Positions 33,401-46,234 of a DNA stretch of 64,000 bases are shown here, in pieces (within the stretch, counting starts at the first letter, position 1; each line of letters opens with the position of its first letter). Origin of the DNA: Mytilus edulis (lineage: Eukaryota; Mollusca; Bivalvia; Mytilida; Mytilidae); NCBI RefSeq assembly GCF_963676685.1, contig NC_092347.1, forward strand, positions 92,880,208 through 92,944,207. Direction: 5' to 3'. The translations under genes were made by a program, and so were the position numbers. Below the pieces are notes generated by a model. The model made no database searches, was not told the origin of the DNA, and saw only the letters and a program-made list of their open reading frames with translations.

Positions 33401-36400
33401 TCTGATATCTTGTTAACGAAAACAGATAGACAGAAACTGTACACAGCAAAATTATCAACACTATAAGATTTACAAATAGGTCAAATGAATGAGATCCTCA
33501 ATTGACACCTTATATGAGTAATTAGTAAATTACCCTTAGATTACATATTTTAGCCTTTTTATGTCTGTATTATCAAATGTGTATTGACTACTGATAAAAG
33601 TTATTGCCCTTTAATGACAAATTTTTACTAATTTCAGCACAATTATTTAAAAATATAATATATAGACAGAAACTGAAAACATCAACAATTATTAGCAATA
33701 ATGTAACAGAAATGTTCAATGGATTATATATTGTGGTTGTTTTGCTTGGTGGGTTTTGGCTATTATCTTGAAAATTATAATTTAACTTTAAATTGTGTAA
33801 AGTCCCAGGTGTGCAGATTAGGGTTCCTTTATTATAAGCCTCTAGCTACATATTGGTTCAATCCACATAGAAAAAAAAATAAAGACAAATAAGAAAAGAT
33901 ATGTATTCACTCGAAAAAAAACCCATTTACATCTAATAATTGTTATTCATGTCGTCATGACATAAGGTATTCATACCTTTTATTTGTTGGTAAACAATCA
34001 TGGTATATTTCTGATGTTTGAATTTCCATAGTCTTTAAACACATAAGGCAAGCAAACATCAATCAATTAATCATCTTCACTGTCATTGTTGTATTTTTTC
34101 AAGTGAGAGCAAATTTAAAGAAAATGTTGATGGTATAGATACAGAGAACATTGTCATCCTAGAGAAGTTAAAGCAGAATCAACGAAAAGATTATTTACAG
34201 GTAATCAACGGTTCAAACAAAGTTTATATAAAAAGGAGATGGGGTATGATTGCCAATAAGACAACTATTCACCGTCACAAGAGACCATATGACAGAAATA
34301 AAAACTATAGGTCACCAAACAGCCTTTAACAATGAGCAAAGCCCCTACGGCATAGTTAGCTATCAGTGGCCTCGAAATGACAATGTTAAACAATATAAAC
34401 AAGAAAACTAAAGGCCTTATTTATGTTTGAAATAATAAACGAAAAAAATGCAGCCCATTATTTTATTTAACATATTTATTTTTCTTTCTTTAACTTATTT
34501 CGGTTGCTGTTCTGTTTTACCAACAGATGGCTTACTATTTTGACCATAAAGTAGTACTAACATGTGTCATGTGACATTCACGCGGTATACACTATTACAT
34601 AATTAACAGATTACGGTCACAAAGATCTTTAACAATAAAGAATTTTAAAGAAGTTTAGGTAGAAAAAAAAACTTATAGCCAGCAAATATTTCTGTACAAA
34701 GAAATACAAAAATATTCTGAACTGTGAGCTGGGAACATAATTGCACACGACAAGTTAAATATTTAGTTGATCCAAGTTTGCAACTGTTTGAAAAAAAGGA
34801 ACTGCCATTAATTGATTCCATTCTTTATCTTAAGAATAAAATTGTGAGTCATTGAAACAATTGAGATGACCGAAACTGCCCCAGCACTAAGTATAGAGAA
34901 GCCTGAAGTTCCAAAGTCAGTCAAACATTGTAATAAACACAAAGCCTGCAAAAGTATAGACAGGAAGCCAATGAAATTTTTACGCAGTTCATGATTTAGT
35001 AAAAGTTGATACATACAATGGGCATAATATACATGATATACATACCAAATTGTTTCCTCAAGTCAAAATAGTGTTAAAAACTTTTTTTAACGTTTTGGTA
35101 AAAATGATTAATTCTGAAATTCATATTTTTTGCTCTAATTTCTATTATGTAATAATTCTCTGCATTAAAATTATTGCTTGCTCACCATTTGTGAAAATGT
35201 CCACCTAAATACATATACGGCTTGGCATACATTAATCATGTTAACCCCTTTCCTCCATGGATTTTTTTTTAATATACTTGATTCGTATAGGATTTTTTTC
35301 AGTTAAAAAAAATCATCAGTTTTAAATTGTTAATGCATTGTGAAAACCAATATTTCATCAATGAAAATCAAGTCAGATAATTCTCATGAATATCCTTTTC
35401 ATATTGGATATAATTTTTTTCAAGTCTGATGTAACGTGACGGTACCCAAATTGCACCTATTTTGACAGTTTTTTCATCTACGTTTTTTTATGATGAAAAC
35501 AAAAATGTCCATTCTGTGTTTATTTTGTAGCCCTATCCTTCATTATTATAAAGGTACACCAATTTGATTTTTATTCCATATGGAATCATAGAAAAATTGG
35601 TCTAAACTGACCTCCAAACCATCAATGATTCTGAAATGAGGAGTACCCAAATTGCTTCCATGCTTAAATTCACATAGTCAAAAGTCTAATAACAGAGCTT
35701 TTGTTTAATTTCTTCAAATATTTTTGAACAATTGGATATTAGTCCATGCTTACTCTTCATTATTTTTTAAATGGATACTTGTAACATATTGTATTTGCTC
35801 ATTTTAAAAAGATGACGTTTTGATGACGTCGCATGGCGACGTTTCAGTACATTTTGCTTTTTCAGTAAATACTTCATCTGTTGATAGATACTGTGAACGT
35901 TTTGTGCATATCTAAATAGTTTTACCTATGTTGAAAGATGTGCTTAGTATCAAATCATAAAAAAACAAATTGTTTAGTCTCTAGAAAATCTTGTAAGATT
36001 TTCGTTGCTAGTTTTGCTAAATAGGTGCAATTTGGGTACTCGGTGCAATTTGGGTACCGTTACGTTAGACATTTTGTAGTCAAAGCATTTCAACTGAGTT
36101 ACTACACAGGCGTCAAAAGGCATCATTATGAAGTAAAGGGGTGGCGTCATTATGGAGGAAAGGGTTAATCAATAACACTTCATTTATTTCTGTGGTCAAA
36201 ATTTATGAAAATTTACAAATTATGATCTTTTACTTTAAATTCATCAGTCTCTTTGCTTCACATAAAATGTGTAAGCAGGGCCCTTGCTGGTATGTCAGTT
36301 TTCTAGTTTCTTTTACTTATTTTGTTGTTGTTTTACCAACAGTTGCGTTTCTATTTTCAGGGATCAGTGAGTGGTTCAGTTTTAGCTACAGACAGACTTA

Positions 36401-39400
36401 TGAAAGAACTAAGAGATATATATAGGTCTGATAGTTATAAAAAAGGTAACATATCAATGCAAAATAGAAGATATACACATGTCAATGTCTTGATACTTAT
36501 AAGAAAGGTCTTTTTATCAACTCAGAATAATGAGTCCATATTGTAATAGTGAACTACAGTAGATCCCATCATATGCACCCTCTTACCAACAAATCTGACA
36601 ATTTGGTTTATAAGGGAGCAAATGACTAATGGCAATGGAAACATTGAAAATTTTAATTTAAAAATATGACCTTGTTTTAACTGGAATAAAATAACCGAAT
36701 ATTAATACACAACCCATGCTTAAATGCAGAAATCTAGCAAGAAGCAAATTACAAATACAAATGTCCAACCTATGGTTAAATGAAAACAAATCTATGACTG
36801 TCGTAAATTATTTCTGAAGTAATATTCTATCACATATTTCTCCAGTACTTCATATCTGGTCTGCAGCATCACTGTGATATGTTGTATGGTTGTCTTTTTC
36901 TTATGTTTTTATTTGAAGAATTTAGAACATAAAAATTTAATTCTTCCAACAGGTATTTATACCGTAGATCTAGTCAACGACAGCCTCTATGAATGGAGTA
37001 TCAAATTAAGAAAGTAAGTAAAATGTTGATAATTTGACATTTATTAAGATTATTTTTTTGGGTTTTTTTCTATTCATTTTATTAAGGAAGGAATTTGTAA
37101 CCATATTATTTTTATATGACTCTTTTAAAAAGTCAACACACATGTTGTTATACGACCGCAAAAATTAAAAACATTTTGGTCGTATATTGGTATCACGTTG
37201 TCGTCGTCAGCGTCGTCCAAAGTCTGATTGTTTCCAGATAATAACTTTTGAATAAGTCAAAAAGAAATCAATGAAATTTTAACTCAATGTTGATAACCAC
37301 AAAAGGAAGCTTGGGATTGATTTTGGGGGTTATGGTCCCAAAGTTTAGGAATTAGGGGCCCAAAACAGCATTTATCTAGTTTCAGGACAATAAGTTGTGT
37401 ATTAGTATTTCAATTGTTCTGAAATTGCACCACAATGCTTAAATATCAGCATTGGAGACGTGGGACAAATCTATGAAGATTCGCCGAGGATCAAACGGAC
37501 ACTAGCCGTTGTCGAAAAACTCAATGTAGGAGGAGACGGACTAGCAAGATCTGCCGTCATACGGACCAAAAATGGACTAACATCGCGTCCGATCACAAAA
37601 CTGTACCCACTTGAAGTTAGTTTGAATAGCGATGATGACAAATTATACAGACAGTGCAATTAAAACATGTCTCAAAGCTAAAATGGTCGCCAGGAGAAGA
37701 TAAAGAAATGGACTAAGTGAATTATACAAAGACTATAAATGTGTTAATAGCGAGATTCAATTTAGTTTTTCATGAACATTAATTCATTTGAGAAATGCTT
37801 AAAGTTTTCAGTTATTTTATTTTCTTTAATGGTTAAATTCAATGTTTTTTGTTAATTTCACTTTTGTGTGGCCCCAGTATATCGTAAATACTGCACACTT
37901 GATGTTTTATATGTACCGCGCTTTATGTAACGTGACGTGTGTGTTACTAGGCTTTTCTAATACATCTATCAAATAGTCAAGACCTATTTTATTTCTATCA
38001 TCCACTTTATGATAGGGGCCAAAATAATCATTTTTGTAGTTTTCAAACAATAACTTGTGCGTTTAAGTGTATGAATCTCTCTGAATTTAAACCAACAGTT
38101 TCCATACCATGAAGGGATGGTTAGAATTGACTTTTTTTTTTTTTTTATCTTTTATTTGTTTTTCAATAGTCAGGATTTTACAATACCCCTACAATCACCA
38201 CCTGACTATGGTTTTTGGGGTAAATATTGGAAGTTATATACAAGACTATCCATTTTTTTTTTTTTTTAAATTTATCTTCATAATACAAGAATATAGTTAT
38301 TAAAGAAAAAGAAAAAAAGAATATAGCTGCTCACACTCACACTTTCTCTCACTACTTACACACAGTCGCTGCAATCTTACCATTTAGTATGCATGCATGT
38401 CTATATATAAAGTAAAAATTCAAAATACCACTGCTCACTATAGTATAATTTAAAGTATAAATGATAATATAAATCATGAAAAAATTGTATGTAGTGGGGA
38501 CCAGAATCTTTCATAAGATGCTGCCCTATTATTTTTGTTTGCAATATAAAATTCATTTGATTGGTATTGTTTTATTCTGAATTTAAGTCCTATAAAACTA
38601 GGAGCTATATTTCTTAACTTACATCTAAAGATGTAGTTTTTAGCTATAATTATTAACAAATTTATAAACAAACTCTTAGTAATAAATCCCAATAAAATTT
38701 CTGTCTTACTAATGCTGAAATGCTCATCAAATAATTTAATTTTCTGTAAAAATGACAACCAAAAATTGTATGTAACATTACAATCATAAAATAAATGTTC
38801 TATTGTTTCCTCTTCCTCATTACAGAAGGTACATAGACTTGTTTCCTTTTGCTTAATTCTATATAAAAATGTATTAGTAGGTATAATTCTTTGTAATATT
38901 TTATATTGAAAATTCTTTAAATATGTATCCCTACAACATCTTTTCAAAAGAGAAAAATACTTAGACCATTCTGAGATTTCAGAATTTGTTACATCCTCCC
39001 ATTTTAAAAATTTCTCATATGGGAGTATGCATATTTTATCTACAAGATCTCTGTATACAAATTTTAACTTCTTATTTTCCAAGATCCTTTTAGAAAATGC
39101 ATCAAAAGGAACAAAATTTTCTAAGTTCAAATCACAATAATCTTTGATGTATTTTTTGATATATTTTGGAATGTTAGATAATAAACTATAGTATCTCAAA
39201 AAATTTTCCAAATTAAGTTTTTGTCTTACTTGTTGGAATGTTAGTAGTGATTTACTTTGACTATCTACAATGTCCCTTATAAACTGTATACCATATAACT
39301 TCCATTTCATATAAACAGGGTATTCAGATATTGGTATAAAGTTTAAAATATCCAATGACAAAATTTCTGGAACACATAACTTTGTATAAGGCTTTGCCAT

Positions 39401-42400
39401 GTGTAGACATTCAAATATGTCTTTCCAAAATGGATTTTTTAAGCGATTAGAAATTTCTTTAATCTTATCCTTTTGTAATGTAAAGACTCTGTCACCACCT
39501 AACTGTTTTAGTTCTGCTAGTAATAAATTCTGCCAAGAACCATCTGAATTTGATAAAAATCTCTTTACCCAAGATAATTTAAGATATGTACAGAAAGACT
39601 GCAAATGCACCATATTTAATCCTCCCTGTGAAAAATCTGCAATAAGAGTACTACGCTTTACTCTATCAGTCTTACCATTCCAAATGAAATTAAAAAACAT
39701 AGCACTCAGCTCATTCAATTGTGAGTGAGGTAAATTTGGCAGGGCAGTCAACATATGAATCAGTCTCGGCAATGCCAGAGTCTTAATTACAGTAATTTTA
39801 CCTAGTAATGTTAATTTTCTATGTTGCCAGCTTTTTAGTATAGCTGAAACCTCTTTGATCTTTTTTCTAAAATTAATATCAAGAATACTTTTTAAATCAA
39901 GCGAAAAATCTATTCCTAAAAGTCTAAAGTTTGTGTGTGACCACATAAGATTGTAATTTGGACACAATATTTGATCAGAATATTTTTTTGTTTTGAATTG
40001 ACTTTTGGGTGTGGGGGTTATGGCTCAAAATGTTTCGGAATTAGGTGCAAAAAAGAGGAGAAACTAGGTATTTCTGGTCAATGGACAATTAAGAAAATTT
40101 AAAAACAGTGTGAAGGAGGTAATTCTAAAACATTTAACATACAATTTTGAGTATGTTCAGATTTACCTCCCTTACACTACTTGTATATTATGTATAAAGA
40201 ATCGTCAGGTTTCAGACAAATTGCCTAAAAAAAAGAAGGGGGGTGGTAGTAGTTTCAATTTTATTTTTCTTCAAACTTCTCAAATTCTTTTAAAAGTTAA
40301 AAGAAGAAATCTTTAATTTCACAATATTGTGCAATATGTAAGATCTTGACATTTGTTTAGTGTCAGAAACTCATATTATGTCAAAAATTTGATTGCAATC
40401 CAAATGCAGAGCTGTATCAAGCTTGAATGTTGTTTTTATACTTGTTCAGGGTTCAACTTCTGCGGTCAAATAAAGCTGCGCCCTGCAGAGCACCGTTTTT
40501 TTTTAATAATTATAAAGGATTTTAAAAAAGAAGCTCTGTAAATAGTTCATTCTATTAAATTAACATTTTGTTTTGAAATTTTTTAAATCAATGAAAACAA
40601 TAGCCATTGAATATAACCATTTTGATAAATAAATCTTTGATTTTGCCATATTAAAAGTTTTATATATTTACAACAGGGTTGATCCTGATAGCACACTTCA
40701 TGGAGATCTTGAAAGTTATAAAGAAAAGATGGGAAGAGATCATATATTATTGAACTTTACATATAAAGTAAGTATTGAAACTGAATAGTAGATGATGGAC
40801 ATATATTTTTGAACTTTACAAATAAAGTAAGTATTGAGACTGAATAGCAGATTATGGAACCCATATTCAGTGCATATTTAGATATGAAAAAAACCCTGCA
40901 TAGTGTATTTTTAATAATCATGCTACTTTAATTTTGATACAGTACATGTATTTACAAAACGTGCCCAAAATAATTGGACATAAATTATTATCTTTTATAA
41001 ATAGTCTCGTACAGTATATTTGATATGTGTACCAATGCATGAACAAACAGATGGAAACCAACTTAATGTCGAGAGCCGTTGTGTAGTGGTTACTTTCTGG
41101 TTTGATCCCCATACTGGGGAGAAAATTTCAGGGACTGAATTTTCGACTCTCTCTTTTGCGAGTATGGTCTTAAGAAACGATGAGTCCGTCAGAAGGGTTG
41201 ATAAATGACTGACCTGTGTTAAGAAAGAGCCATATCTCTTGCATGTAAAAGACACCCTTGAAGATTTAGAAAAAGAGCAGGCTAATGAAGCTACAAGGCA
41301 GCACTCCCACCCACAAAGTGAAAAGGGATAAATTTAAGTTGCAATAACTTGATTAAATATATATGTTTAACTAAACCAACTTAAAAACATTGGTTTCTAT
41401 TTATAACTCCACAAGCCTTAACCAAGTATCAAAGAATATGTTATGAAAAGAATGTATATTTAAGTTTTGATTCATTGATTATTACTTGCTAAGCTCCAAA
41501 TGGTAATTTATGTTTTAATAATTTTTTCTTTCTTTTCAGGATAATTTCCCCTGTGAGCCACCCTTTGTAAGGGTTGTTACCCCTGTTTTACAAGGTGGTT
41601 ATGTCCTTGGTGGTGGAGCAATATGTATGGAGCTTCTCACTAGACAGGTAGGATAATTTTTCTTGTGAGTCACTATTTGTAAGAGTTTATAAGAAGGTGG
41701 TTATATCCTTGGTAGAGTCCTGCATGTGGCTGGCACATCACTCATATTTTAATTGTCAAGGATTGTCAGTTTTCCTACCCATGGATGGTGATTTTGTAAG
41801 TGCATTGGGCTTCCACTACCAATTGAAAATTGACAGTCACAAAATAGAACAATAGTGCTGAAATTTGTGTTAAACATCAATCAATGTCCTTGGGGTAGAG
41901 CAATATGTATAAATCTACTCACTAGACAGGTACAAACTGTATATGATGCATAGACACTCACAGAACCAATAAAACACTTTTCTGTGGATTTGTCAGACAT
42001 GTTAAAAAAATTTAAGAATGCATTTCATAAATAAGATCAGATTCCCATTCAAATAAAAAAGGTGTTCAATCATATTGAGAAGAAAAATATATGTGGATTG
42101 GATTCCAGAATCTTAAGTTCTTATAAAAAAACTATCAGCTGTAATGCTTTTAAATAAAAAAGACTGTTATTAATGCAAGACTCACCTAGTCACATTATTC
42201 GCAATAATAAAAATTTCACAATAATTTCTGAATTTACAGTTAATTGAAATAATAAAACCATTGCTTTTTGAAAGATTTTCCCACTATTTGCCAGCTATTT
42301 GCTTGCACTGCAATATCAGAAAAGCAAAAGGCAATATTATGTTTGTGTTTCTTTTCCATATAATATAAAAACAATATATTTGTAAAAAGATGATTCATTT

Positions 42401-43945
42401 GTATGATACCTCTATTACAGGGTTGGAGTAGTGCCTATAACATGGAATCTGTAATCCTACAGATATCAGCCACACTTGTCAAAGGGAAAGCTCGCATTCA
42501 GTTTGGAGCACCCAAGGTTTGGATGTTATAATTTTGTTATTTCAAATGTTTAAATTAGGGATGTCAACTTAATGATTTTAAAATTACTAATTGAGTAGTT
42601 GTTGGGTCTATTGTGGGATACTCAAGTACTAACAGAAATATATATATTTACAACACTGAAACACAAAAATATGTACTTTACATTCCAATGGACTAAAAAC
42701 TATCTGGGATGAAGGAATCACACACCATATAAAATAGCTGATTACCTACAATTACTTATTAAGTAAAAACAAAAATCTAATCAGTATAATTTAATGAACA
42801 CCTTTTTAAAAATTATAACAAGGATCAACCATATCTTACAAAAGTATTTAGTAAATGTCAAGAAAACACACTGAATGTTTACAAAGATGTAAGGATAAAA
42901 GTTTAACTTTTTACTGTGGTCACCAGAGGATGCAACAAATTTATATGATCTCAAATCATTATCTTGTCAACTATTATTTGGGACAGTCCGTTTTGCTTTT
43001 TTGTATATTACAGTGTTGCATACAAAAATATTTGCTCTGACAGTACCGATGTGACAATGGGTCCTGTTAAGTAGATTTGGGGCATTACAAATTGTTTTTT
43101 TATTGTGTAAACACTTTAATCACAAGTATTTCACATTCAAATTTATATGAATATTAGAACACTGTTGGTGGTAGGGAACTAAACATTTTATTTAATTTTT
43201 CTTTCAGAACCAATACAGTCTTGCAAGAGCCCAACAGTCTTTCAAATCTTTAGTTCAGATACATGAAAAAAATGGTAAGATATCTTTTAGAAATAACCAA
43301 TTCAATAATAGAAAAAAACCTAGTTATATCGGACTTGGGATAGTTAAGGTGCATGGAAGGAACAAACTTGTTCATGTTGGCAGTTTTACTTCTGTTTGTC
43401 TATCGGTATTTGTAATTTTCAGTTCCTTCATTTTAAACTTGATGGAAACTTCTTCAACATCATGTTTTGTTCATGTACCAACTTGGATTCAAGATCATCA
43501 TCCATGTAAAGTTTGTATAGTAAGAACGTTTCATGTAAATCTATATCAGAAGATGATCTGTTTGTACCATCTCTACTTTTATCAAGCAGCGAGTCGTCCT
43601 GCAGTGTAGACTTTCTTCTGTATGTTTTCAACCATATCAAAGCAGAAATAAGTAGACTGGACTGTTTGAAAGTAATTGTTGAATAACATATAATGAAAAT
43701 ACATTGATTTACTGTTACCATTCTAACTGATCATTTTTACTTGTGTGAAATATTCAATTACCAGTTACTGAGTTGAATTTAGCTATATGATAAATGTCCA
43801 AACCAATGCATGTGCTTTTTATAACATTCATAATTACATATACATAATACAAATTGGTAAAAAGATTTTTAATATATGTTCTTATACGAGTTTTTAAATT
43901 TTTATTATTTCAGGCTGGTTTACACCTCCAAAAGAAGATGGATAG
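27412..43945 (+). CDS. UBE2Q2: Ubiquitin-conjugating enzyme E2 Q family, 12 coding exons
   Basis: Coding exons: 27412-27576, 28915-29019, 31753-31854, 33215-33285, 34104-34200, 36361-36445, 36953-37013, 40677-40767, 41540-41647, 42421-42516, 43208-43274, 43914-43945. All junctions have GT/AG and phases that join to one frame of 359 residues (human UBE2Q2 has about 375). The N-terminal ~120 residues match the RWD-like region ('[16 protein letters not shown]', '[16 protein letters not shown]'). An acidic linker follows ([10 protein letters not shown]), then the E2 fold: '[20 protein letters not shown]', '[20 protein letters not shown]' with the catalytic Cys at residue 288, and the end '[10 protein letters not shown]'. 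As in this family, no canonical HPN motif is present. The enzyme would accept ubiquitin from E1 and pass it to substrate. UBE2Q1 and UBE2Q2 are close, so this may be the single invertebrate ancestor of both. Codon 1 is the ATG after an AT-rich leader; a TTG-led extension upstream is not conserved. Confidence 0.96.
29290..29765. repeat. Cluster of TTGTACAA-type palindromes in UBE2Q intron 2
   Basis: TTGTACA or TGTACAA occurs many times in two bursts, at about 29302-29340 and 29699-29755 ('tttgtacaaattac', 'aatttgtacagg', 'acttgtacaaaaaat', 'ctgtacaaac', 'atttgtacaacat'). They flank AT microsatellite DNA (29753-29825). Confidence 0.65.
30066..31205. mobile_element. Harbinger-like non-autonomous transposon, TTA duplication
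   Basis: The left end GGCCAACTAAAATTAATTAG is inverted relative to the right end (complement GGCCAATTAAATTTAATTGC). TTA flanks both ends (30063-30065, 31206-31208). Both ends then share GATTTTCATCC next to a G-rich run. A 3-bp T-A-type duplication with GGCC ends suggests PIF/Harbinger. No transposase is seen. It lies in UBE2Q intron 2. Confidence 0.75.
31306..31686. mobile_element. Miniature element rich in GTTTACA and GATTGATC motifs
   Basis: The ends are inverted (ACCCAGTTTACACTGGCAA and, as complement, ACCCTGTTTACATTGACAA). Inside, 'gtttaca' recurs with 'aagattgatc' or 'gatcgatctt' at about 31375, 31428, 31514 and 31623. No clear duplication flanks it. It lies in UBE2Q intron 2, just before exon 3. 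Confidence 0.65.
31975..33030 (+). repeat. Tandem-core interspersed element in UBE2Q intron 3
   Basis: It starts 'gtcgagtctgtgacttgtca' and 'ccacatagggatagtgatcc', followed by about six diverged units of 140-150 bp. Each unit has 'cattttcatggttcagtg', 'taagtttttg' and 'actatatttggtgtatgg'. The reverse-oriented relative is at 47400-49625. The form (unique head plus tandem core) recalls the pearl-type elements described in bivalves, but that is from memory. Confidence 0.8.
34229..34450 (+). repeat. Dispersed mussel-type repeat, family 1 (copy 3)
   Basis: This copy shows 'ggtatgattgccaataagac', 'ggtcaccaaacagcctttaa' and 'tcgaaatgacaatgttaaac'. It lies in UBE2Q intron 5. Confidence 0.8.
35245..36164. 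mobile_element. piggyBac/Kolobok-type non-autonomous element with TTAA duplication
   Basis: TTAA occurs at 35241-35244 and 36165-36168. The ends read CCCCTTTCCTCCATGG and, on the other side, ATTATGGAGGAAAGGG. A TTAA duplication with C-rich ends fits piggyBac or Kolobok. Most of the interior is a second element (35434-36065), so the outer element is only about 285 bp long. It lies in UBE2Q intron 5. Confidence 0.85.
35434..36065. mobile_element. Nested TA-flanked element with ACGT(G/A)ACGGTACCC ends
   Basis: The left end ACGTGACGGTACCCAAATTG and the right end (complement ACGTAACGGTACCCAAATTG) match over 24 bp with one difference, and TA flanks both. The right side holds a second, partial copy of 'ggtgcaatttgggtac'. 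It is nested in the TTAA element. Confidence 0.8.
37140..37445 (+). repeat. Dispersed repeat with 'ttatacgaccgcaaaaatt' head, first part
   Basis: The head 'ttatacgaccgcaaaaatt' and the nearby 'ttttggtcgtat' form a short inverted pair. The blocks 'gggggttatggt' and 'gaattaggggccc' recur at 40012-40045 ('gggggttatggc', 'gaattaggtgc'). The repeat is interrupted by a BEL/Pao fragment and a LINE, and resumes at 38015-38135 and 40007-40330. Confidence 0.7.
37446..37730 (+). pseudogene. BEL/Pao retrotransposon C-terminal fragment
   Basis: The frame reads '[20 protein letters not shown]', then '[20 protein letters not shown]' and '[10 protein letters not shown]'. This is the chromo-like C-terminal domain that follows integrase in BEL/Pao elements (pattern RT-x-NG-x-RP-x-KLYPLE). 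After 37663 the frame shifts into a basic tail ('KAKMVARRR'). The remaining DNA to about 37995 may hold part of an LTR. RT and integrase cores are absent. Confidence 0.75.
38136..39994 (-). mobile_element. 5'-truncated L1/Tx1-like LINE with 12-bp target duplication
   Basis: GAATTGACTTTT is found at 38124-38135 and 39995-40006. On the minus strand the element ends in an A tract (T run to 38146). It carries an open frame of about 500 residues (39967-38474, open a little further upstream) that covers the end of the reverse transcriptase and beyond: '[10 protein letters not shown]', '[20 protein letters not shown]', '[17 protein letters not shown]', and the zinc knuckle '[18 protein letters not shown]'. 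This succession is typical of L1/Tx1-group LINEs. The frame is undisturbed and both duplications are perfect, so the insertion is young. The catalytic RT part is missing by 5' truncation. It lies in UBE2Q intron 7, antisense to the gene. Confidence 0.9.
41055..41340 (+). mobile_element. tRNA-derived SINE
   Basis: 'gttgtgtagtggtta' resembles a Pol III A box and 'ggtttgatcccc' a B box, although the spacing is shorter than in a tRNA. A body with 'aagacacccttgaagattta' and 'gcagcactcccacccac' follows. It lies in UBE2Q intron 8. It cannot be a functional tRNA because no cloverleaf forms. Confidence 0.65.
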
Positions 43946-46080
43946 CACACAATACTTTTTCTCAGTTTATTGATAGTCATTGTTATAGCTTGCATGAGAT
44001 GAGTAGAATGATACAGACTTAAAACATTCACAAGATCATGAGCAGATTAAATCATTATCCATGTTGATTGGAAGCTTGAATGATATTGAAAATAGATGGA
44101 CAATTGCTTTCTATTTTATTAGATTTGTATGTTAAAAAAAATATTCGGAAGTACAAATAGTGTTATAATGTAATGAAATGAGAACTTCTGTGATATTTCT
44201 ATATGGACTTAAAGCAGACATAGATCATTGATTATAAAGATATGTTTCTTATGAATATTGAGATTCAATTCAGCTAAGTACACAATTGGGTTTCTAACAG
44301 AGATTTACCTCATATTTTGTCTTAGCTAATTTAATATTTAATTGAGAAGAATAATATGGTTGAAGGTATCAAAGTTTTTTTGTGATAGAGAGAGAGAAAC
44401 AGGGAGAAAGAATTGTACAGAATGATAATGGATGTGTAACGTTAGTATCTGGTTCTATTTTTTTCTAGGTGCTATAGGAGTGACATATAATGCTGTACTG
44501 TACTGGACATGCACATGAAGACTCCATTCTTTTAAAACCCTTGCTTTGTGTAAACATTTTCTATCACTAGATAAATTTTACATAACACAGCCTTGATTGA
44601 ATTATTTGAATTACTGAAACTTATTAAAGACTTGTAACATATTTTTGTTTTGTTTGATTGTATGTCAGTTTAGACGTTTTCATCAAGATATAATCACATT
44701 TGTTAAATGATTTTTTGCCACTGTTGTAAACAGTATGTAAATGACCTCATTTTCAATTAGTAATTTCAAATTGTTTTGTAAATACAAAACCAGATATTGC
44801 AATTGCTCATGCGTTTATAACCATCTTCTTAATTTGTCAGTATTTTTTCCATCCAATAATTGAAATGTTGACTTAAGTTTTACTTGAACACATTTTCAAA
44901 TTTTTTGCATTCAGTAATAAATGTGCAATTCAGATTTTTTTTATTGAATAACGACACATTTTGAGACCGTAGTTTTTTCAAGTAGCTGACACATGTCATT
45001 TATTGATATGACATATTCCGTTTTATTTTTATGCATTGTTTTGAAACATTTTGTATCATATTTACTAATAGGTTGGCACATCCAAATGTGAATTTTCCGT
45101 TTCTGTTAAGGTTTTAGTACTATCATCTGTAGGTATTTAGTGGTTTGTTTATTTAATGTAGGTAGAGATGCTTTAGATTTGTTAAGCAGCAATAATCAAT
45201 TTAAACTTGTTTTTTTTGCATCAGGGATGTGTTATGTTTATTTCTTCTTATTCTCTACAGTTTAGACAAGAAACTGTGCACAATGCACTAATAAATGATA
45301 TGTATCCTCAATCATTAGTAAGATTGCCTTATCTTACAACTTATAAACTAAAATTCTCTTAGATACTATTTAATACACACTAATATTAAAGTAAGGTCAG
45401 TAGGTAGAGAGTTTAATTCCTAGTTTTAGCATTTATCTGATTTACAATGTAAATAAATACAAATTTTAGAACAGATAGGATTGAACAGAAGAAATTATAT
45501 TCTTAAAAAAATAAAGTTATTTTAAACAAGCATGTGAGGCATAGGTCAGTATTTAGGCTCAAGGCTCTCATATATTATGAGAGCTATTCAAATTGAAGAA
45601 ATAACATGTTAAAAGATGTTCCTGTCTGATTTCTTAAGTAATGGTGAATGCATGTTTTTACATATCAGCACCTCCCCTTTTTTCCAAATTTAAAAAAAAA
45701 TATGTGCCAAGCAGACACAATGCTGAGGTTATTATTTTTGCATATGATGAAATATGAATTGCTATGAAATTTGATTGGCTCTCTCAATAATGAGTAAAGC
45801 TTATTTATGAATTATTTTTACCGTATGCTGGAAAGAGGTTTGAATAACTATGATTTAATAATTAGGTTGAAAACAAATTATTAACATTGCATAGATGTTC
45901 TGTCTAAAGACATAGTCTGGGTAAAAATGCTATGTTATATGCGTATTGTGTAACACAGACTATATAACAGGATAAATGATGGACGTTATATTTGTTGCTG
46001 TAAAGCACAATCATTATTTCATATGAAATAGAAAATAAAATATTTCTGTATAAAACTTATTTTGTGTTGTTATATCAATC
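43946..46080 (+). other. Probable 3' UTR and downstream flank of UBE2Q
   Basis: No coding frame is seen. Several AATAAA-type signals occur (for example near 44918, 45509 and 46033), so the transcript end cannot be decided by eye. Confidence 0.4.
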
Positions 46081-46234
46081 CACAATGACTCCTTAAATTT
46101 GGTCTTTGCTTTTGCATAAAGCCAGATATTACTAGAATATGAATAAAAGATATGGGGCAAATCTTAATGAAACATTGAAAACCCCAGATCAAGGAGAGGT
46201 TAACATAAGATCCGTGTTGTGTAGTGTGAACATA

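Noticed and set aside
36141-36546. Two overlapping + strand open frames around UBE2Q exon 6
   Set aside because: Only the 85 bases 36361-36445 match the UBE2Q protein; the rest is intron read-through.
41055-41130. tRNA gene
   Set aside because: A- and B-box-like motifs are too close together and no acceptor or anticodon stem forms; a SINE explains it better.
41175-41200. Second hammerhead-like 'cgatgagtccgtcag'
   Set aside because: The core is CGATGA instead of CTGATGA and no downstream GAAA lies in the right place; it is part of the SINE body.
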